Source: Podocnemis expansa (Eukaryota; Chordata; Testudines; Podocnemididae). From it: DNA of 64,000 bases. Within the stretch, counting starts at the first letter, position 1; the number at the start of each line of letters is the position of its first letter. This document shows, piece after piece, positions 11,201 to 22,850 of the stretch. Position numbers and translations under genes: made by a program. The DNA lies in NCBI GenBank assembly GCA_007922195.1, contig ML681989.1:50281893-50345892 (forward strand). Direction: 5' to 3'. The notes beneath the pieces are model-generated. The model had not been told where the DNA came from. It saw only the letters and a list, made by a program, of their open reading frames with translations, and ran no database searches.

Positions 11201-14200
11201 GAGGAAATTCATTACTTACGCTCACGTATGGCTTTGGAAGCGTAATGGAAGAAGGAGACGTCGTAAGTCTGGTAAACTGTTTGTGAAACTCTGAGTAGGC
11301 GTCCCCACCAACTTGTGCAGGCAGATGAACTCTTGGTGATGGTCTCGGTGAATGAGATAACAAGAAAGCAGGATCTGTTGGCATATTACCAGCAGCTGAC
11401 TTTGCAGATGCGACTCTGGGCTGTTTGCTGTTCTGAATATGTGGATAGGCATGTGCGTCAACAGGATTCCCAGGACTGACTCCCATCTTCCAAGACAAGC
11501 TTTTGTCTGGACAATGTACTAGTGGGGGAATCGCTGGAGACGCTGAAGCGGCCGAGATCCTCATTGGTGATGCTAAAGATGATGGAATGTGGGGAGCAAC
11601 GTAGTGAGATGGCGGTAGGTATAAAAAACGTTCACCGTTTGTACATACAGGTGAGTAAGTCAGATGTTGTGGTAAGCTGTATGTGGACTGCTGAGGTAGC
11701 AATGCCTTATACATGTTCAATGAATACTTATTTGGTGAGTCAAGAAAAGGATATATAGCGGGTGTTGCACCCTCCATGTAAGGATTTACCCAAGGAAGCC
11801 TTAGGTAACTAGCACCATTGACGTTAAGAGGACTTTGTTTGTCACTAGAAGTTCTGTCCAAGCCTAGCGTTTCCCCTGTTGCAACAGAATTTTTTTGTAT
11901 TCCAGGTGGTGTTTTGTAAATAGCACTGAAGCCATTTGGGGGTTTTCCAGAGACGGCTGCATTTTCTATTGCTTCAGAAGGATTCGATTTGAACTGTATC
12001 TCTGGAGTTCTTTCAGGAGTAAATCCAAGACCAGGTATAGAACTTGTAGCATCCCGTGCCTTCTCTGAGCCAAGTCCACATAAGCTGGAATAGACAATGC
12101 TACCGGGAACTCTAAGTCCTTCCCGCATAAGTCCAGACCTGTCCATGCTCAGAGCTGCAAGACTGTCAATGCGATGTGCTGTAGTTGCATCCACCTTTAT
12201 AGAATAAAAAATGTGTTATTTTTGCATTTTGTTAAAGTATCTTTACTCAAGCCTATGGACACATCTTTAATTTTGCAGAGAAACAATATTATTGCAAATA
12301 CATTGTTCGTTTCTGAAACATGCGTAGGTTGATTGAATATGAGTGCAGCAGATAAATCTAACAGATTCTGGCTGCTTCATATGTGTCTTGGAGAACCCAA
12401 CTGGCTGCAAACTGGCACCATTTAGTAAAACGATTTAAACATGAATAATTAAGACAGATGTGTTGACCTTTTTTACACTTGGAACTGAACTGTGTTAATT
12501 TTTCCTTTAAATAATTATGTCCTGAAACCTCCACTGCTCAGCAGAAACCCTTACTAAAAGGCAGATGGCAGCACCTCCATCCATCCCCAAATGCAATCTT
12601 CTTAGAGGCACAGTAGGGGGCATCGCTGGTGCTGGGCTTACAGGGCTCAAGCCCCCAGTCCCAGCACCAGAGCCCCAGGCCTTTTTGCAGGCCAAGGGCA
12701 CTCCTCGGCACAATCCCGAAATGTCCAACAAGCATCACTTTTCTCCCAAGTCTGTCTGTAAGCTAAAACCCAAGGTATGTCGCTCTGTATCCAAACTTGC
12801 CGCCCCTTTTCTACTCCCGTAGTGGTGAGAGGCAAACAACCTAGCTAGTTTGAAGACGGCTCTTAATAAATTTATGAGCAGAACACAGGGTTGCTAGTGA
12901 TAGCAGGGAGCTGGATATGATAACCCAGGTCTCTTCCAGTCCTGTGTCTCTATGAAAGTAGATCAATCAAACAGCGCTGTAACTTTTTGATTTCCACTTC
13001 CCACTTTTTAAACAGAAAGCCAAACAGTGGGTGTTCTGATTTATTTAGTGACTTAATAAACCAATCCTGCCAGAATCACAAGTATGCCACAATACATCAT
13101 TTCTAATGCCTTAGAGAAGGGGTATCAAACTCATTAGCTACGGCAGGTCAGATTTGACTTAAAAGTACTTCAAGTGGGCCATACATACCATAAATCAAAA
13201 TATTAGGGCCTACATTCTCGCAGCATCACTGACTGCTGTGTATGCGAGACTGTGTTCTGTGACGACCCTCCCTCCCCCTCCCCCTCGGGGAGACAGGGTA
13301 GTCCCCAGAGAGCACAGTCACCAATCAGATGGAAGTTGACACCCCGGCTTAGATTAAGTGCTGGTGTTATACCACTAGGCACAGAAACTGTTTCCACCGT
13401 GAAGTCTTCTTCACACCTTTGAAAAATATATATCTATATCTACATCTATATTTTTTTTAACCACAGCTTATAGGAGGCCACTCACTTGAAGCAAACTGTG
13501 TCTCAATTGTATTGCTAACTACATTTAAAAATATTTTAATTTCTTTAAATGAAATGCATCATCATACAAGAATGAAATGGGGAAAAAGGTAGTCAAATGT
13601 TACTTCAGTCTGAAGTTATTAATCTCTTACCACACTGTGATTCAGATGATTTTCTTCCCTCAGTTCCAGCCTGCTTTTCGGAGTATCACCATCATTTACT
13701 GGAATTTTCCTATCAAAAAATGTAAACTTACTATTTGAAAATATTCCTTGCATATGACATTAATAAAAGATTGTGAGGTTCTCATATTTCAGTTCCCCAT
13801 AATAATACTATATAAAAAACCATCTCTATTCTCTACATCAGTGGTTCCCAACCTGGAGTCCAGGGACCCCCAGGGGTCCAAGGACATGTTGCAGGGGGTC
13901 CACAGAGCTTCTCTCTACTGGGGCCAGAATCCAGCTGCAGCCTCGATGCTCCCCACCAGGGCTGCCTCTCCCCACCCCTGGCCGGATCCCAGCAGGGGGA
14001 TGGGGCAGGGCCACAGTGGCTTCCCGGGAGAGCGGGGGGGGGGGGGACATAGCTGCCACAGCTCAGCTCCCCAGCAACGTGGGCCATCGTGGTGGCAGCG
14101 CCACTCGCTGGCTGTCCTAGCAGTGCCACCAGAGTGGTGTCGGCCAGATTACATAATCAGCTGGGGCGCTATAAAGATTTTTGTGTGTGTTAAAAAGGGG

Positions 14201-15764
14201 TCCCCAGCCTGAAAAAGGTTGGGAACCCGTGCTCTACATTAACTCTTTAAAAAAAAAAAATCATTAAATACTGCCTGAGAACAGATTCAAAGTTTTAAAA
14301 AAAAAAAAAAAAATTGACATTAAGAAAATATTTCAGTCCACTTCAAAAAAAAAAAAAAAAATCTTACCCCCCGAAGACATGGAAATTCTTGGTTAATTTT
14401 TTTAAACTTCATTGCTATAATCTTCATTGCTATTAGACCATATGTAGTGTATCCTATTCACATACCATCTCTAAATGTTAGTGTTATTTAATTTTCTCTT
14501 CCCTACTGTCATACAAATGTCACCTATTCCGTGCTAAAGAGGAAGCTCCACATCTACACCATACCAGTGTGGAAGCGCTGAGACTTGTTATCAGAGAAAG
14601 CACTAATAAAGGATGTACCTTAGTGCCAACTTTCAAACCCCATGAATAAAATAGCTAACACGAAGCAGAAGGAATGTTTCACCATTACCCAGAAGAGACC
14701 ATTCCAATCATCTGATATTTATTGCACTAACAAACTTGAAAAGAAAATTAAAATTACATTTCTATTTTTTATCTGTAATTAATACAGACACCACCTACTA
14801 TTGCTATACCTAGAAAGCATTAGAAAAAAAAAAAAACAATAGCAAAAATTTTCCCCCTGGTTTGTCTTTCCATGAGCTGTCAAATAATCAGCTTTCACCA
14901 TATTCCTCTGTACAGATTACAGCCCCTCTGCTTCAGTGGTCTGAAGGACAGCAACAAAGTTTTGTTTTGTTTTGTTTTGTTTTTTTTAAAGGCGGGGGTG
15001 GGGAGGACACATCAGGAAGGAGATTGTTGTAAAATCTCAAAAGCTGTCAAGGTTACTCAAAGGCAAGCATAGTATCTAAAAATACTGTTGACATTTTTGT
15101 TTGTTTTTAAACAAACTAGGTTTCAAGTTGGTGGTGTCCCTTCACCTATAAAGTCCGCTTGAAAATATGTATGAAGGAACTCATTTAAGATTCTTGACTT
15201 AATGGTATCTGGAAAGGGGAAGAAAGGATCACATATGGGATATCAATAAGGAATTCAGTTCCTAGATAAAAATAGAAACAATGGCCTGTTTAATCACTGG
15301 GCAAACCTTTTGATTTAAAGCAATGAGTGCCAAATCACATGGACTGGCACACCTAGCATTTAAAGGAATGTGTATGTGGATTAATACTGCTCCATCAGAA
15401 TGAACTAATAAATAAAGTGTAAAAGTGCATTTAAAAGCTGCTTTGGGGAGTAATCTTTCTAAAGGATACCACTGCTTCAGTGAACCACGCTGCCAGTTAG
15501 ACAATAAATCACTGGTTGGCCTAGTGCCGTCACAGGCATCTTTTTCTCCTACCGCCGGCCTAACCTCCACACAAGAAGTCAGCCATCTACCCAAGACGTT
15601 AGGAAAGCGACTAACCCCTAAAAACCCCCATTACACAATCTCGGCCTGGTTTATCTTGCCAGAAGCTTAAGTATTTACCTGTCTTCATTAATTCCACACA
15701 TGCGGACCCTCTCATTGCTCATCCAGCTATGAACGTTGCCATACAGGGGAGTTGCAGAAAGCAT
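8058..15764 (-). CDS. BCOR: BCL6 corepressor, N-terminal ~60% (five coding segments; 3' part outside window)
   Basis: Coding segments on the minus strand are 15764-15679, 13709-13631, 12194-9375, 8697-8644 and 8241-8058, with all visible borders GT/AG and compatible phases (about 1,074 codons). BCOR is a nuclear corepressor: it is recruited by BCL6 and is a core subunit of the variant Polycomb complex PRC1.1 (PCGF1, RING1/2, KDM2B). Visible hallmarks: the protein starts [15 protein letters not shown]; the BCL6 BTB-binding segment [17 protein letters not shown] falls at about residues 499-515, as in mammals; a CtBP-type PLDLS motif lies at about 441-445; and a lysine-rich conserved block, [19 protein letters not shown], sits near the end of the large exon. 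The protein is mostly Ser/Pro-rich and probably disordered. The ankyrin repeats and PUFD domain, which in the family follow about 400 residues further on, are not in the window, so this is a partial gene rather than a broken one. No frameshift or in-frame stop was seen. Identity is very confident from residue-level similarity to human BCOR recalled from memory. Confidence 0.97.
8242..9374 (-). other. BCOR: BCOR introns 5 and 4, flanking the cassette exon
   Basis: Positions 8242-8643 and 8698-9374 are short AT-rich introns either side of the 54-nt exon. They hold AT-repeat-like tracts around 8380-8400 and A-rich runs near 8500. I see no mobile element or RNA gene. Confidence 0.85.
8644..8697 (-). 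other. BCOR: BCOR 18-codon cassette exon 5
   Basis: Acceptor ATTACATAG|ATGG and donor GTGAG|GTCAGT frame exactly 54 nt encoding [18 protein letters not shown]. Both borders are phase 0, so skipping it keeps the frame. Human BCOR isoforms differ in length by 18 and by 34 residues (1755/1737/1721/1703, from memory), which fits optional use of this exon. It is too short to show as a long open frame and was found by looking for the expected continuation after the large exon. Confidence 0.93.
9375..12194 (-). other. BCOR: BCOR large exon 4 (2,820 nt, 940 codons)
   Basis: A single uninterrupted reading frame opens with GTG (Val, not a start) directly after acceptor TATAAAG and closes at CTGCAG|GTGAGT. 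It encodes about residues 56-995. Conserved blocks in order: [54 protein letters not shown]; a Ser/Pro-rich stretch; [10 protein letters not shown] (CtBP-type motif); the BCL6-binding segment; [38 protein letters not shown]; and the C-terminal [19 protein letters not shown]. Reading past the donor adds only three codons before a stop, supporting the exon end. In mammals this exon is likewise the giant one that carries the BCL6 contact. Confidence 0.97.
12885..12958 (+). mobile_element. CR1 LINE 3'-end fragment
   Basis: The string agggagctggatatgataac, followed by tctcttccagtcctgtgtctc and tatgaaa, matches the usual CR1 3' tail pattern (gctgga...cccttccagtcctgtg...tctatga). Only the last ~70 bp are present. 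Confidence 0.6.
13118..13347. mobile_element. hAT-like nonautonomous element (family A)
   Basis: It starts aggggtatcaaactcattag and ends gttgacaccccgg, with inverted-complement termini. The flanks cttagaga (13110-13117) and cttagatt (13348-13355) agree at 6 of 8 bases. The left ~85 bp are clearly related to the element at 50990 (shared '...cataccataaatcaaaatatt...'). It lies 283 bp downstream of the BCOR exon 3 donor. Confidence 0.72.
13631..13709 (-). other. BCOR: BCOR coding exon 3 (79 nt)
   Basis: The acceptor is TTGATAG|G and the donor is GTGTG|GTAAGAG. The exon completes the split Arg codon and then encodes [19 protein letters not shown] and NHLNHSV, aligning with the KILVNDGDASKARLELREE region of human BCOR. 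It is phase 2 in and phase 0 out, and joins the large exon at Val-Asp-Ala. The exon is bracketed closely by two hAT-like elements (13118-13347 and 13839-14231). Confidence 0.93.
13839..14231. mobile_element. hAT-like nonautonomous element with perfect TSD
   Basis: Termini cagtggttcccaacctg and aaaggttgggaacccgtg are inverted complements. The exact 8-bp duplication ctctacat flanks it at 13831-13838 and 14232-14239. The interior is GC-rich with a G-run (14035-14046) and no transposase. It lies about 130 bp upstream (in transcript sense) of the BCOR exon 3 acceptor. Confidence 0.88.
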
Positions 15765-15809
15765 GACGTCGTCTTAAAAGCGTTCCTTTTTTTCTTCAAG
15801 CTTTATATT
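15679..15809 (-). other. BCOR: BCOR exon with start codon (45-nt 5' UTR part + 28 codons)
   Basis: The ATG (complement of 15762-15764) opens [15 protein letters not shown], then [13 protein letters not shown] and a split Arg codon. The donor reads GACAG|GTAAAT, with the exon ending at 15679. Upstream, a pyrimidine-rich stretch ending in AATAG gives a plausible acceptor with the exon beginning at 15809, leaving 45 nt of 5' UTR. The segment just before the ATG is GACGACGTC, a moderate Kozak context. I chose this start because it matches the known BCOR N-terminus. The coding part is certain; the acceptor at 15810 is inferred from consensus only. Confidence 0.9.
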
Positions 15810-17649
15810 CTATTAAAACAAAAGTTAAGAAGAGCCATGTAAGAGGAAGTGCAAACTGCACAGCGGAGCAGCAGGCCTCCCTCTGGGTAATTAATAATGA
15901 ATGCAGGACTGGTGTGGGAAGCGAGCTGCTGGGGCTAAACGCTAAGGGAGATACCCTGCAATAAAGGAGCAAATTGAGGGCATTTATAGGTCAGAGGAGA
16001 TGGATCTTCTCCCTAGAGCACAGCCAGAAAATTAAGAATGGTTCCAGGCTATCGACAATTTAAAAAAAAAAAAAAAAAAGTTTCTCCAGTGCATTTCATT
16101 TGCACTATGGAATTGGAGTGGTGAAGTCTTTGCTGACTGCGGGCTGCATGGTGCATTTAGGGTCGGCACAAGGAAGCCACCATCGCAGAAAGGGCACTGC
16201 AATGAGCATAGGCCATTGCCTTCTGAATCACCCAAAGAGCTTTCACCTCCTCAGGGGTTAAACTGCAGAAGGGAGCAACATGCAAACTCCCTGCTAACGT
16301 TTGCACAGGCCTAACTTGGAGAAAGCGTTTAAAAATAGCCAAGCGGTGCGGCTCCCCACCCCTTGATTTGATTAAGCACCAAACCCTGATGGCTTTTGCG
16401 CTGGAGCTGCCGCGAGTGCTCTCAGTAATTCAGATGACGCCTGCTTACTCCAGGGAAAGAAATCATTAGCGGCCTCGCTGGAGGAGGAGAGGCGAGGTGT
16501 GGAGCAGCCAAGGCAGGTGAAAGCTCACCGGATTGGGGAGGGGGGGTACTTCCCCCCCTTTCTAACACCTTCGCCCCCCGCACTAAATTCTAGTTTGCTG
16601 CATGAGTGAAGTGTCAGGACAAGCTGCGCTTTATTAACAGGATTATCGCGGCGCATGATTTATTCCCGTGCAGGATTTTAATTGCTCTTTGGAGGTTGAG
16701 TCGTTTCTTTTGACTGAGCTTCAGCCTGCATCCTGCTGTTAAATACTGGGTTAATAAGTAGGGGGCGAGAGACTTTAATGCATAGGATCTTCCTCTGACA
16801 AAAATAGTGGCCCTCTGATTAGAGGCACGGGGGGGTTTTTTGTTTTTTATACGTGCACACAAGCCAGTAATGGATGGTTGGCCATGGGGAATTTAATCCA
16901 GAACGTCTCACGAAGCACGCATGCTTCTCGGGGAAACGCATTTCCTTTATCAAGCTCCACGCTATGCAAATCATTAGGGGAGACTCGCAGGCTGTGTTTT
17001 GTTGCACACGCCACTTTTACACCCCTTCAGAGCGATTTAGCAAATAAAACGGCAGGAAAGCCCCTGTTCCTAAACATTTCCTCTCCCCCCACCCCCGGGA
17101 AAAAAGTCTTTTGTGCAGAGCCCCGTGCCTGGAACAAATGTATATTAATGCAATGCCATGTCTGCCTCCTCCCTGCAGACCTTTTCGCTTGCTTTCAGTA
17201 GGGAAGTCCACCAAAATTGCGCTGAGGACACAAAAATCCAGAGCCTGGCTAATGCACGATCGTGCACCAGGGGTTATTTCGCTGGAGAGACGCTTTCTGG
17301 ACAGATTTACTGGTTTCCAGATGCGCGGCTCGTAATGTTTTCAATGCAGCAGCGTGGAGAGGGTGATTTAGGGTTTTACATACGGTTAGTAGCCGCCCAG
17401 CACGATGCCTCATCTGTAAGGAATGGCCACAACCAAACACCAAAGTCCAAAGAGATAGACAGGGCTGCGTGGAGAGGGACTCGCTCTCTTTTACACAAAA
17501 ACCACGGAGAGCATGAAAGGCAGACTAATATGACCCATTAGAGAGGAACTGCTAATGCTCCTCGTTTCCTCGCTGCAAGTGTATCATTAACATCAGCTGT
17601 GGGGCCTGAATTAAAGGCTGTCAATCCCTGCCATTTGCAAGCGAGGGAA

Positions 17650-19960
17650 ATAAAATTGCAGTCGGGGTTTCACAGGCTGGCCAGCCGGATCGGGCAGCGC
17701 CAAGGCTGCAACCCAACTCTCCTGACCATCATGCAGCCGACGCCCGCCGCATTTCCCAAAAGCCCCCTACTTTGCAAGCCACGTCTCTCTCTTCTGCTCC
17801 CGGCTGCGCGAAGTTTGCCTCCGGCCGAAAGCAGCGACCTGCTCCCGAGCGCTTGAAAAGAAATATGTTGCAATCCCCTCTCCAAAGCAGCTCTGCAGTC
17901 CCTGAGCAAGCGGAGAAAGGGCTGCTTCCCCCTCCTCCCGCCACACACACACACAAACACACACAAGCGTTTGGCGTGTGCAGCTGAGCAGCTCCTGGAG
18001 GACGTGCAATATTCATGCCCTCCAAGAGAGCTTGCACCGAGGCCGGGCAGCCTAGAGGCGAGGCGAGGGCTTTGGGGTGGCTCCGCGCCGCCGATCCACA
18101 CAGCCGCGTGTATTTCTAATCGCCGCCCTGCTGAACTTTTTGTGAACTGTTTAAAAGTGGAGGTCTGTTGAACAAACAGCGGCGCCACTGCCAGCCGTAA
18201 TTTCATTGCAACGAGCCACAGGCTTTTAACCCTTGCGACGCCTCGCACTCTGCAGGCGGGGGGAGGAGGCCGTGGGGCAACTCCCCCTCGTCTTGCAACT
18301 AACCCCCCCTTGCACTCTGCAAACACTGGCGCTTCCAGCTCCAGCCGGGAAACATTTGATGAAGGGAGGTACCAAATGGCCGGATTTTATGGGGATGGCC
18401 CCCCTCTTGTGGCTTTGTTTTATATAGGCACACACCCGTGCGTTTTGCACACTTGCTCGCTGCTCACTCGGGGGGAGGGTGGCGGACCACTCCCGCCCTT
18501 CCTGCAAAGCCTGGCCACCCACCCCAAAGGCGGGGAGAATCCCTTTGGAAATTGACAAGAATCCGGAGCCGCGCCGCTAGCTAATTCGGAGCGGCGCGAT
18601 GCAGAAACCAGACTATGGGACTGCAGAGGGAGGGAATAAAAGGCGCCTTTAGCGCCCCCCCCAGTGGGATCGGCTTTTCTGCGGGGCCCCAGCGGCTGTT
18701 TTCTCCAGTGAGCAGCAACAAGAGGCCGCCCTGGCGACTGGCGCACGCCCCAGCCGGGACTAGAAAAGCCCGGGCGCCTCGGGGGCCGGAATGACCCGGC
18801 TCCGCTAGGAAACCAGCTCGCTGCTGCTGGCGCGGGAGGCCGGAATTTCCTCCTGGGGGGTGTCTGGCTGCAGGAGCCCGGGGCTGCTATTTTTAGGCGA
18901 GCTGCGCGCTCTTCCCAGCCCTGCCTGCCGCTCACCGGCGCGGGCAGCGCTTCAAACCCCAACCTGCTCCCCAGCCTCCCGCCCGGCAGAGATTTGCAGC
19001 GCTGCTGGGGGCACTGGCTCGCAAAGGGGAAAGGTTTGCGCTCCCTCGCCACGCCAGCAGACTTTTGGCAGCCATTGACGCCAGCAGCAAAGTTTTGTGA
19101 GCACGCTCCTGGCTGGCAAAGGAGACCCACCCGAGGGGCAGGCGGGAGGGAGGCCGAGGCACAGCGCCCCTCCTGCAGGCCCCATCGTGCGGACGGCGCG
19201 ATCCGGAGCAAGTGGGAAAAGGTGCAAGCGGAGCAAGGCGGCTGCGGAGCCAGGAAGGGGCGAGCAGGCAGCGGCGTGCGAGTTCCCTTTTGGCGCCTTT
19301 CCTCTTTCCACCTCCAGCTCCTGCTGGCAGCTGGCCAGTTTCCACTGCAGAAAAGCCACAGAGCCACCATCAGCGCGCCGGCAGGCGGCTCGAAAGCCTC
19401 ACGGGTTAAAGTCTGCGAGTCATGCAGCATGCAAATGGCACCGGCGGAGAAAGAGGTAGTTAAACAAACAATCTGGCCCTTCGGAAATGAAAAGAGGGCC
19501 GAAGGGGCTCCAGGCCGCCGGCAAGGTCCTGGCTGGATTTGTGAAAAGCCCAAATCCCCCGGAGCAGCAGAAAGCAGGCGGGGATTCACAGCCCGCGACT
19601 TCGATCAGCCCTCACGCTGTTCAGCTGGACTTTGATTTAGCGGGCAGCGCTCCCGTGGTACTGAAGCCCAAACGCAGACACCCTTGTAAACCTTTACACT
19701 TCTGCCTAAGAGCTTGACGAGTTGCACGATTCCCGACAGCCGGCTAGGAAATGACTTTGAAACCCCCTCTTGCACGCCTAGCTTTGGCACCAGCGGCCCA
19801 GCCTTAGCCGGGCGGGTGGTGAGGGGGGGCAGATTTGGTTTTGTTTCTTCTGGGGCTGGGGTTTTGCAAGATGCACCCAGCGTCCCTGACCTGACGTGCA
19901 TTTTGCAAGCCGGGGGAGGAAGCGGCAAGCTGAGTAGCCGCGGCATGCATCTGCGGATTA
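17650..19960. promoter_or_regulatory. CpG island
   Basis: A long GC-rich stretch, dense in CG dinucleotides (for example 18040-18110 and 18560-18960). A minus-strand TATA-like TATATAAAA lies at 18426-18418 and a plus-strand AATAAAAGGCGCC near 18644. The island lies 2-4 kb upstream of the BCOR start-codon exon, so it could serve a proximal BCOR promoter. Confidence 0.65.
17942..17966. repeat. CA dinucleotide repeat
   Basis: An interrupted (CA)n run of about 25 bp inside the CpG island. Confidence 0.9.
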
Positions 19961-20199
19961 GAGGAGAAGTTTGACCTTTAGCCAGGACGTGTGGCATTTC
20001 ATTTAACCAGAAAGCTAAGTACAATGTGCCAGCCAGGTCCCTAACCCGATTTTAAAATACATCTTGAGTCATGCACGCCACTAGTGCATTTCTGTTGCAG
20101 AAACACACACGCGCGCGCGGGAGGGTCGGTGGCTATTTTAAGATTTTAAAACCACCTCTTTCCTCTGCGTGTTGACTCCTCTTTCCTGCCGAGGCTCCC

Positions 20200-20990
20200 A
20201 CACAGTCACGTGTCGCGAAGCTAGCAGGACTTTCTGCCGTGTAAACAAAACGCAGCGGAGCCACCTGAGGGCAGCCAGAGCCGCTCGTCTGCATCACTTA
20301 CATGGGGGGGGGAAGGATGGGACGGGCAGGGGTGCGCCCAGAGGGACTCCACCCCCAGACAGACAGACACGGCAGCCGCGGCAGGGGGAAGTGGGGAGGC
20401 AGAGATGACTGTGGCCTCTGTCTGCGGCTATGCCGCTGCCAGCGATTGGATTGGCTGGGGGGGGGGCGAGGAGAAAGTCGCCCCCCCCACCCCGGCTGGG
20501 TGCTGGGGGGCAGGAAGGTCTGGGGGTGGGAGGAGGGGATTTTCCACCGGGGTGAAGGACGCGAGGGAAGGAGGGGCACCAGGGGCTTCGTCCCATTCCC
20601 TCCCCCTCCAGGGCCAGGCACCAGCCCCCCGTGTCCCGTCGGGGGGCGCAGGGGCTCTGCTCCGCCGGACACGCCCGGGAGGAAGCGGAGCAGCCGCGGC
20701 GCTTGGCTCCATGCACCGGCCTCTGCTCGGCTCCGGCCGCGGGGGCTGCAGCGCGACCCCTCCCAGCGCCCGGGGCTCAGCCCCGCCGGCCTCTCTGCGC
20801 CATTTGCAGACAAAACTTTCCAATTCCTGAGAAAGCGGGGATCGGCGCGGGGGCAGCGCCGGGGAGGCCGAGGAGGGAAAGTTAAAATGGCTGGCGAGCC
20901 TTCAAATAACCCCGGCCTCTTCGCCTGCGGGCGTCACCCACACCCAGCCAGCCCCGAGCGGCTCGGAAACCGCCGCGCCCAGGGATTTCC
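20200..20990. promoter_or_regulatory. CpG island
   Basis: GC-rich block with G-runs at 20305-20315 and 20455-20467 and many CG dinucleotides. A YY1-like aaaatggctggc lies at about 20884. It ends where the first ~85-bp tandem array begins. Confidence 0.6.
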
Positions 20991-21846
20991 CTAAAGCCCC
21001 GCTACACCCCCCGGCTGTCAGCTAGTAACAGGCTTAGACCAATGCAGGGAGCACCCCTCCACCCCCGGAACCTCCCAAGCCCCCAGTCGTCACCTAGTAA
21101 CAGTGTTAGACCAATGTAGGGAGCACCCCCAGCACCCCTTAAACTCCCCCGGAATTTCCTAACACCCCCCTGTTGTCACCTAGTAACAGTGTTAGACCAA
21201 TGTAGTGAGCACGGCCAATACCCTCTTACACCCTCTGAATTTTTCAACACCCCCCAGTTGTCAGCCAGTAACAAGGTTAGACCAGTTTAGTAAGCACTCC
21301 CAGTACCCCCTAAACTCCTGAATTTCCCACCGTGTTGTCAGCTAGTAACAGTCTTAGACCAGCTGAGTGAGCACCCCAACACCCCGTTACACCCCTCTGA
21401 ATTTCCCAACAACCTCCCCAGTTGTCAGGGAGTAACAGTGTTATGCCAATTTAGTGAGCGCGGCCCAATACCCCCTTAGGCCCCGAATTTCCCAACAACC
21501 CCCCAGTTGTCAGCTAGTAAGTTATACCAATTTAGTGAGCACCCCCAATACCCCTACACCTCCCACCGCAGGCCCCCGAATTTCGCAAAACTCCCCCAGT
21601 TGTCAGCTAGTAACAGTGCTGTACCAATTGAGCGAGCACCCCGGCATCTCCCCTTCCATCTTCCCCTACACCCCCTGAATTTCCCAGCACCCCCTCAGTT
21701 GTCAGCTAGTAACAGTGCTATACCAATTGAGTGAGCACCCCAATACCCCCTTTCATCCCCGAATTTCCCAACACCCCCAGTTGTCAGCTAGTAACAGTGC
21801 TATACCAATGTAGTGAGCACCCCAACACCTTCCCCCACACCCCGGT
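20990..21846. repeat. Minisatellite array 1, ~85-bp C-rich unit, ~10 copies
   Basis: Units contain gttgtcagctagtaacagtg, then a segment like ttataccaatttagtgagca, then C-rich sequence and gaatttcccaacaccccc. The motif recurs near 21012, 21085, 21171, 21255, 21332, 21419, 21505, 21598, 21697 and 21778, a spacing of 73-99 bp. Copies are diverged, so this is not recent. It is closely related to the array at 35595-36436. Confidence 0.93.
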
Positions 21847-21859
21847 AAATTTCAAGTCC

Positions 21860-22850
21860 TGCCGAGAATACTGACCCGCCTCGTTTAGGGGGAGCCCCGC
21901 GGCAAGACGGGCCGGCCTGGAGGCCGTGCAGGATCTAGGGCACCTCCCCGGCGGGATGGGGGTCACATCCCTGACCTCCCCCTCCCCGAGTACAGCGCGG
22001 AGGAGGGAAAGGAGAAGGGTGCGGGCGGCGCGGCTGAAACTTGTCCCGGGAGCGACGCCGCTTCCACCGCGCCTCTCCCCCGTGTGAACGGCTGAAAGCG
22101 CTTCGGCTCCGCAGGGGGGGTCCTGCGGCAGAAAAGGCGAGGGGCAGCTCCGCGTTTCACCCGCCACCGCTCCGGCCGCGCTGTGCAGGCCGGCCCTGCC
22201 CGGGGAGAGCTGCCAGCTCCTGCCGGCCCCAGGCTCGCCCTGCCCCGCACAACCCCCGATCCGGGGCCCCGGCCCCTTCCTGCCCCTTCTGCATCTCGCA
22301 CTCCCCAGCCCGGCCGCGCCATTTTAGAGACACAGAGGGAGCCAGCGAGGTTTCCGCTGCTGCCAGAGACAAGAGGCAGCCCGAGCTGCGGAGGAGGAGC
22401 GGGAGGGAGGGAGGGAGGCAGACAGGCCTGGCAGCCCTGTGCATTTCAGGTAATGCAACCGGCCCAGGCGAGCCCAGTCCGGGGGAGAGGGCACCCGGGA
22501 ACCCCGCGGAGCCCGGAGCTGGAGGAGCCGGCTGTTTGGGGGAGGCTCCCCCTGCACCTCGTCAGCCGCCTTTTCCACCCCACCCGGTCCCGCTTCTTTT
22601 GCCCACAGGAAACTTCAGGTTGGCAAAAGCAATCCCCCCACCCGTTGCCTCGCTGAGCCTGCCGGGTTTTGGGAGAGCCGAGCCGTCATCTGGGCAGCTA
22701 GAAATGCACCGTCCAGGGCCCCCGCTCCTCCCCGGCCCGAATGATGAATGGGACATAAACCCCCTGCTTTCCCCCGGCCGCCCCCAGCCACCGCGCTTTC
22801 CCCGGCCACAGGGGACGTTAGCAGATATCGATCGGGCGAGTTGATTTTGC
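21860..22850. promoter_or_regulatory. CpG island with YY1-like site and G4-forming run
   Basis: CG-dense sequence. A minus-strand YY1-like motif (ctaaaatggcgcgg) lies at about 22328-22315, four G-triplets with single-A spacers at 22401-22415, and a plus-strand donor-like tttcag|gtaatg at 22449/22450. It could hold a transcription start on either strand. Confidence 0.6.

Larger units (their letters stand above)
12195..15678 (-). other. BCOR: BCOR introns 3 and 2
   Basis: Intron 3 is 12195-13630 and intron 2 is 13710-15678. Apart from the CR1 tail and two hAT-like elements annotated separately, they contain A-runs (14285-14315, 14345-14362, 14825-14836), a GTTTT repeat (about 14959-14987) and a GC-richer patch at 12560-12830 of unknown origin. 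No other exon is supported. Confidence 0.8.

Noticed and set aside
18420..19589. 389-residue minus-strand open frame
   Set aside because: Low-complexity composition in a CpG island with overlapping frames on both strands and no recognised domain or splice pattern.
20990..21846. CRISPR-like regular repeats
   Set aside because: Vertebrate DNA; whole ~85-bp units are related, with no unique spacers between constant repeats. It is a minisatellite.
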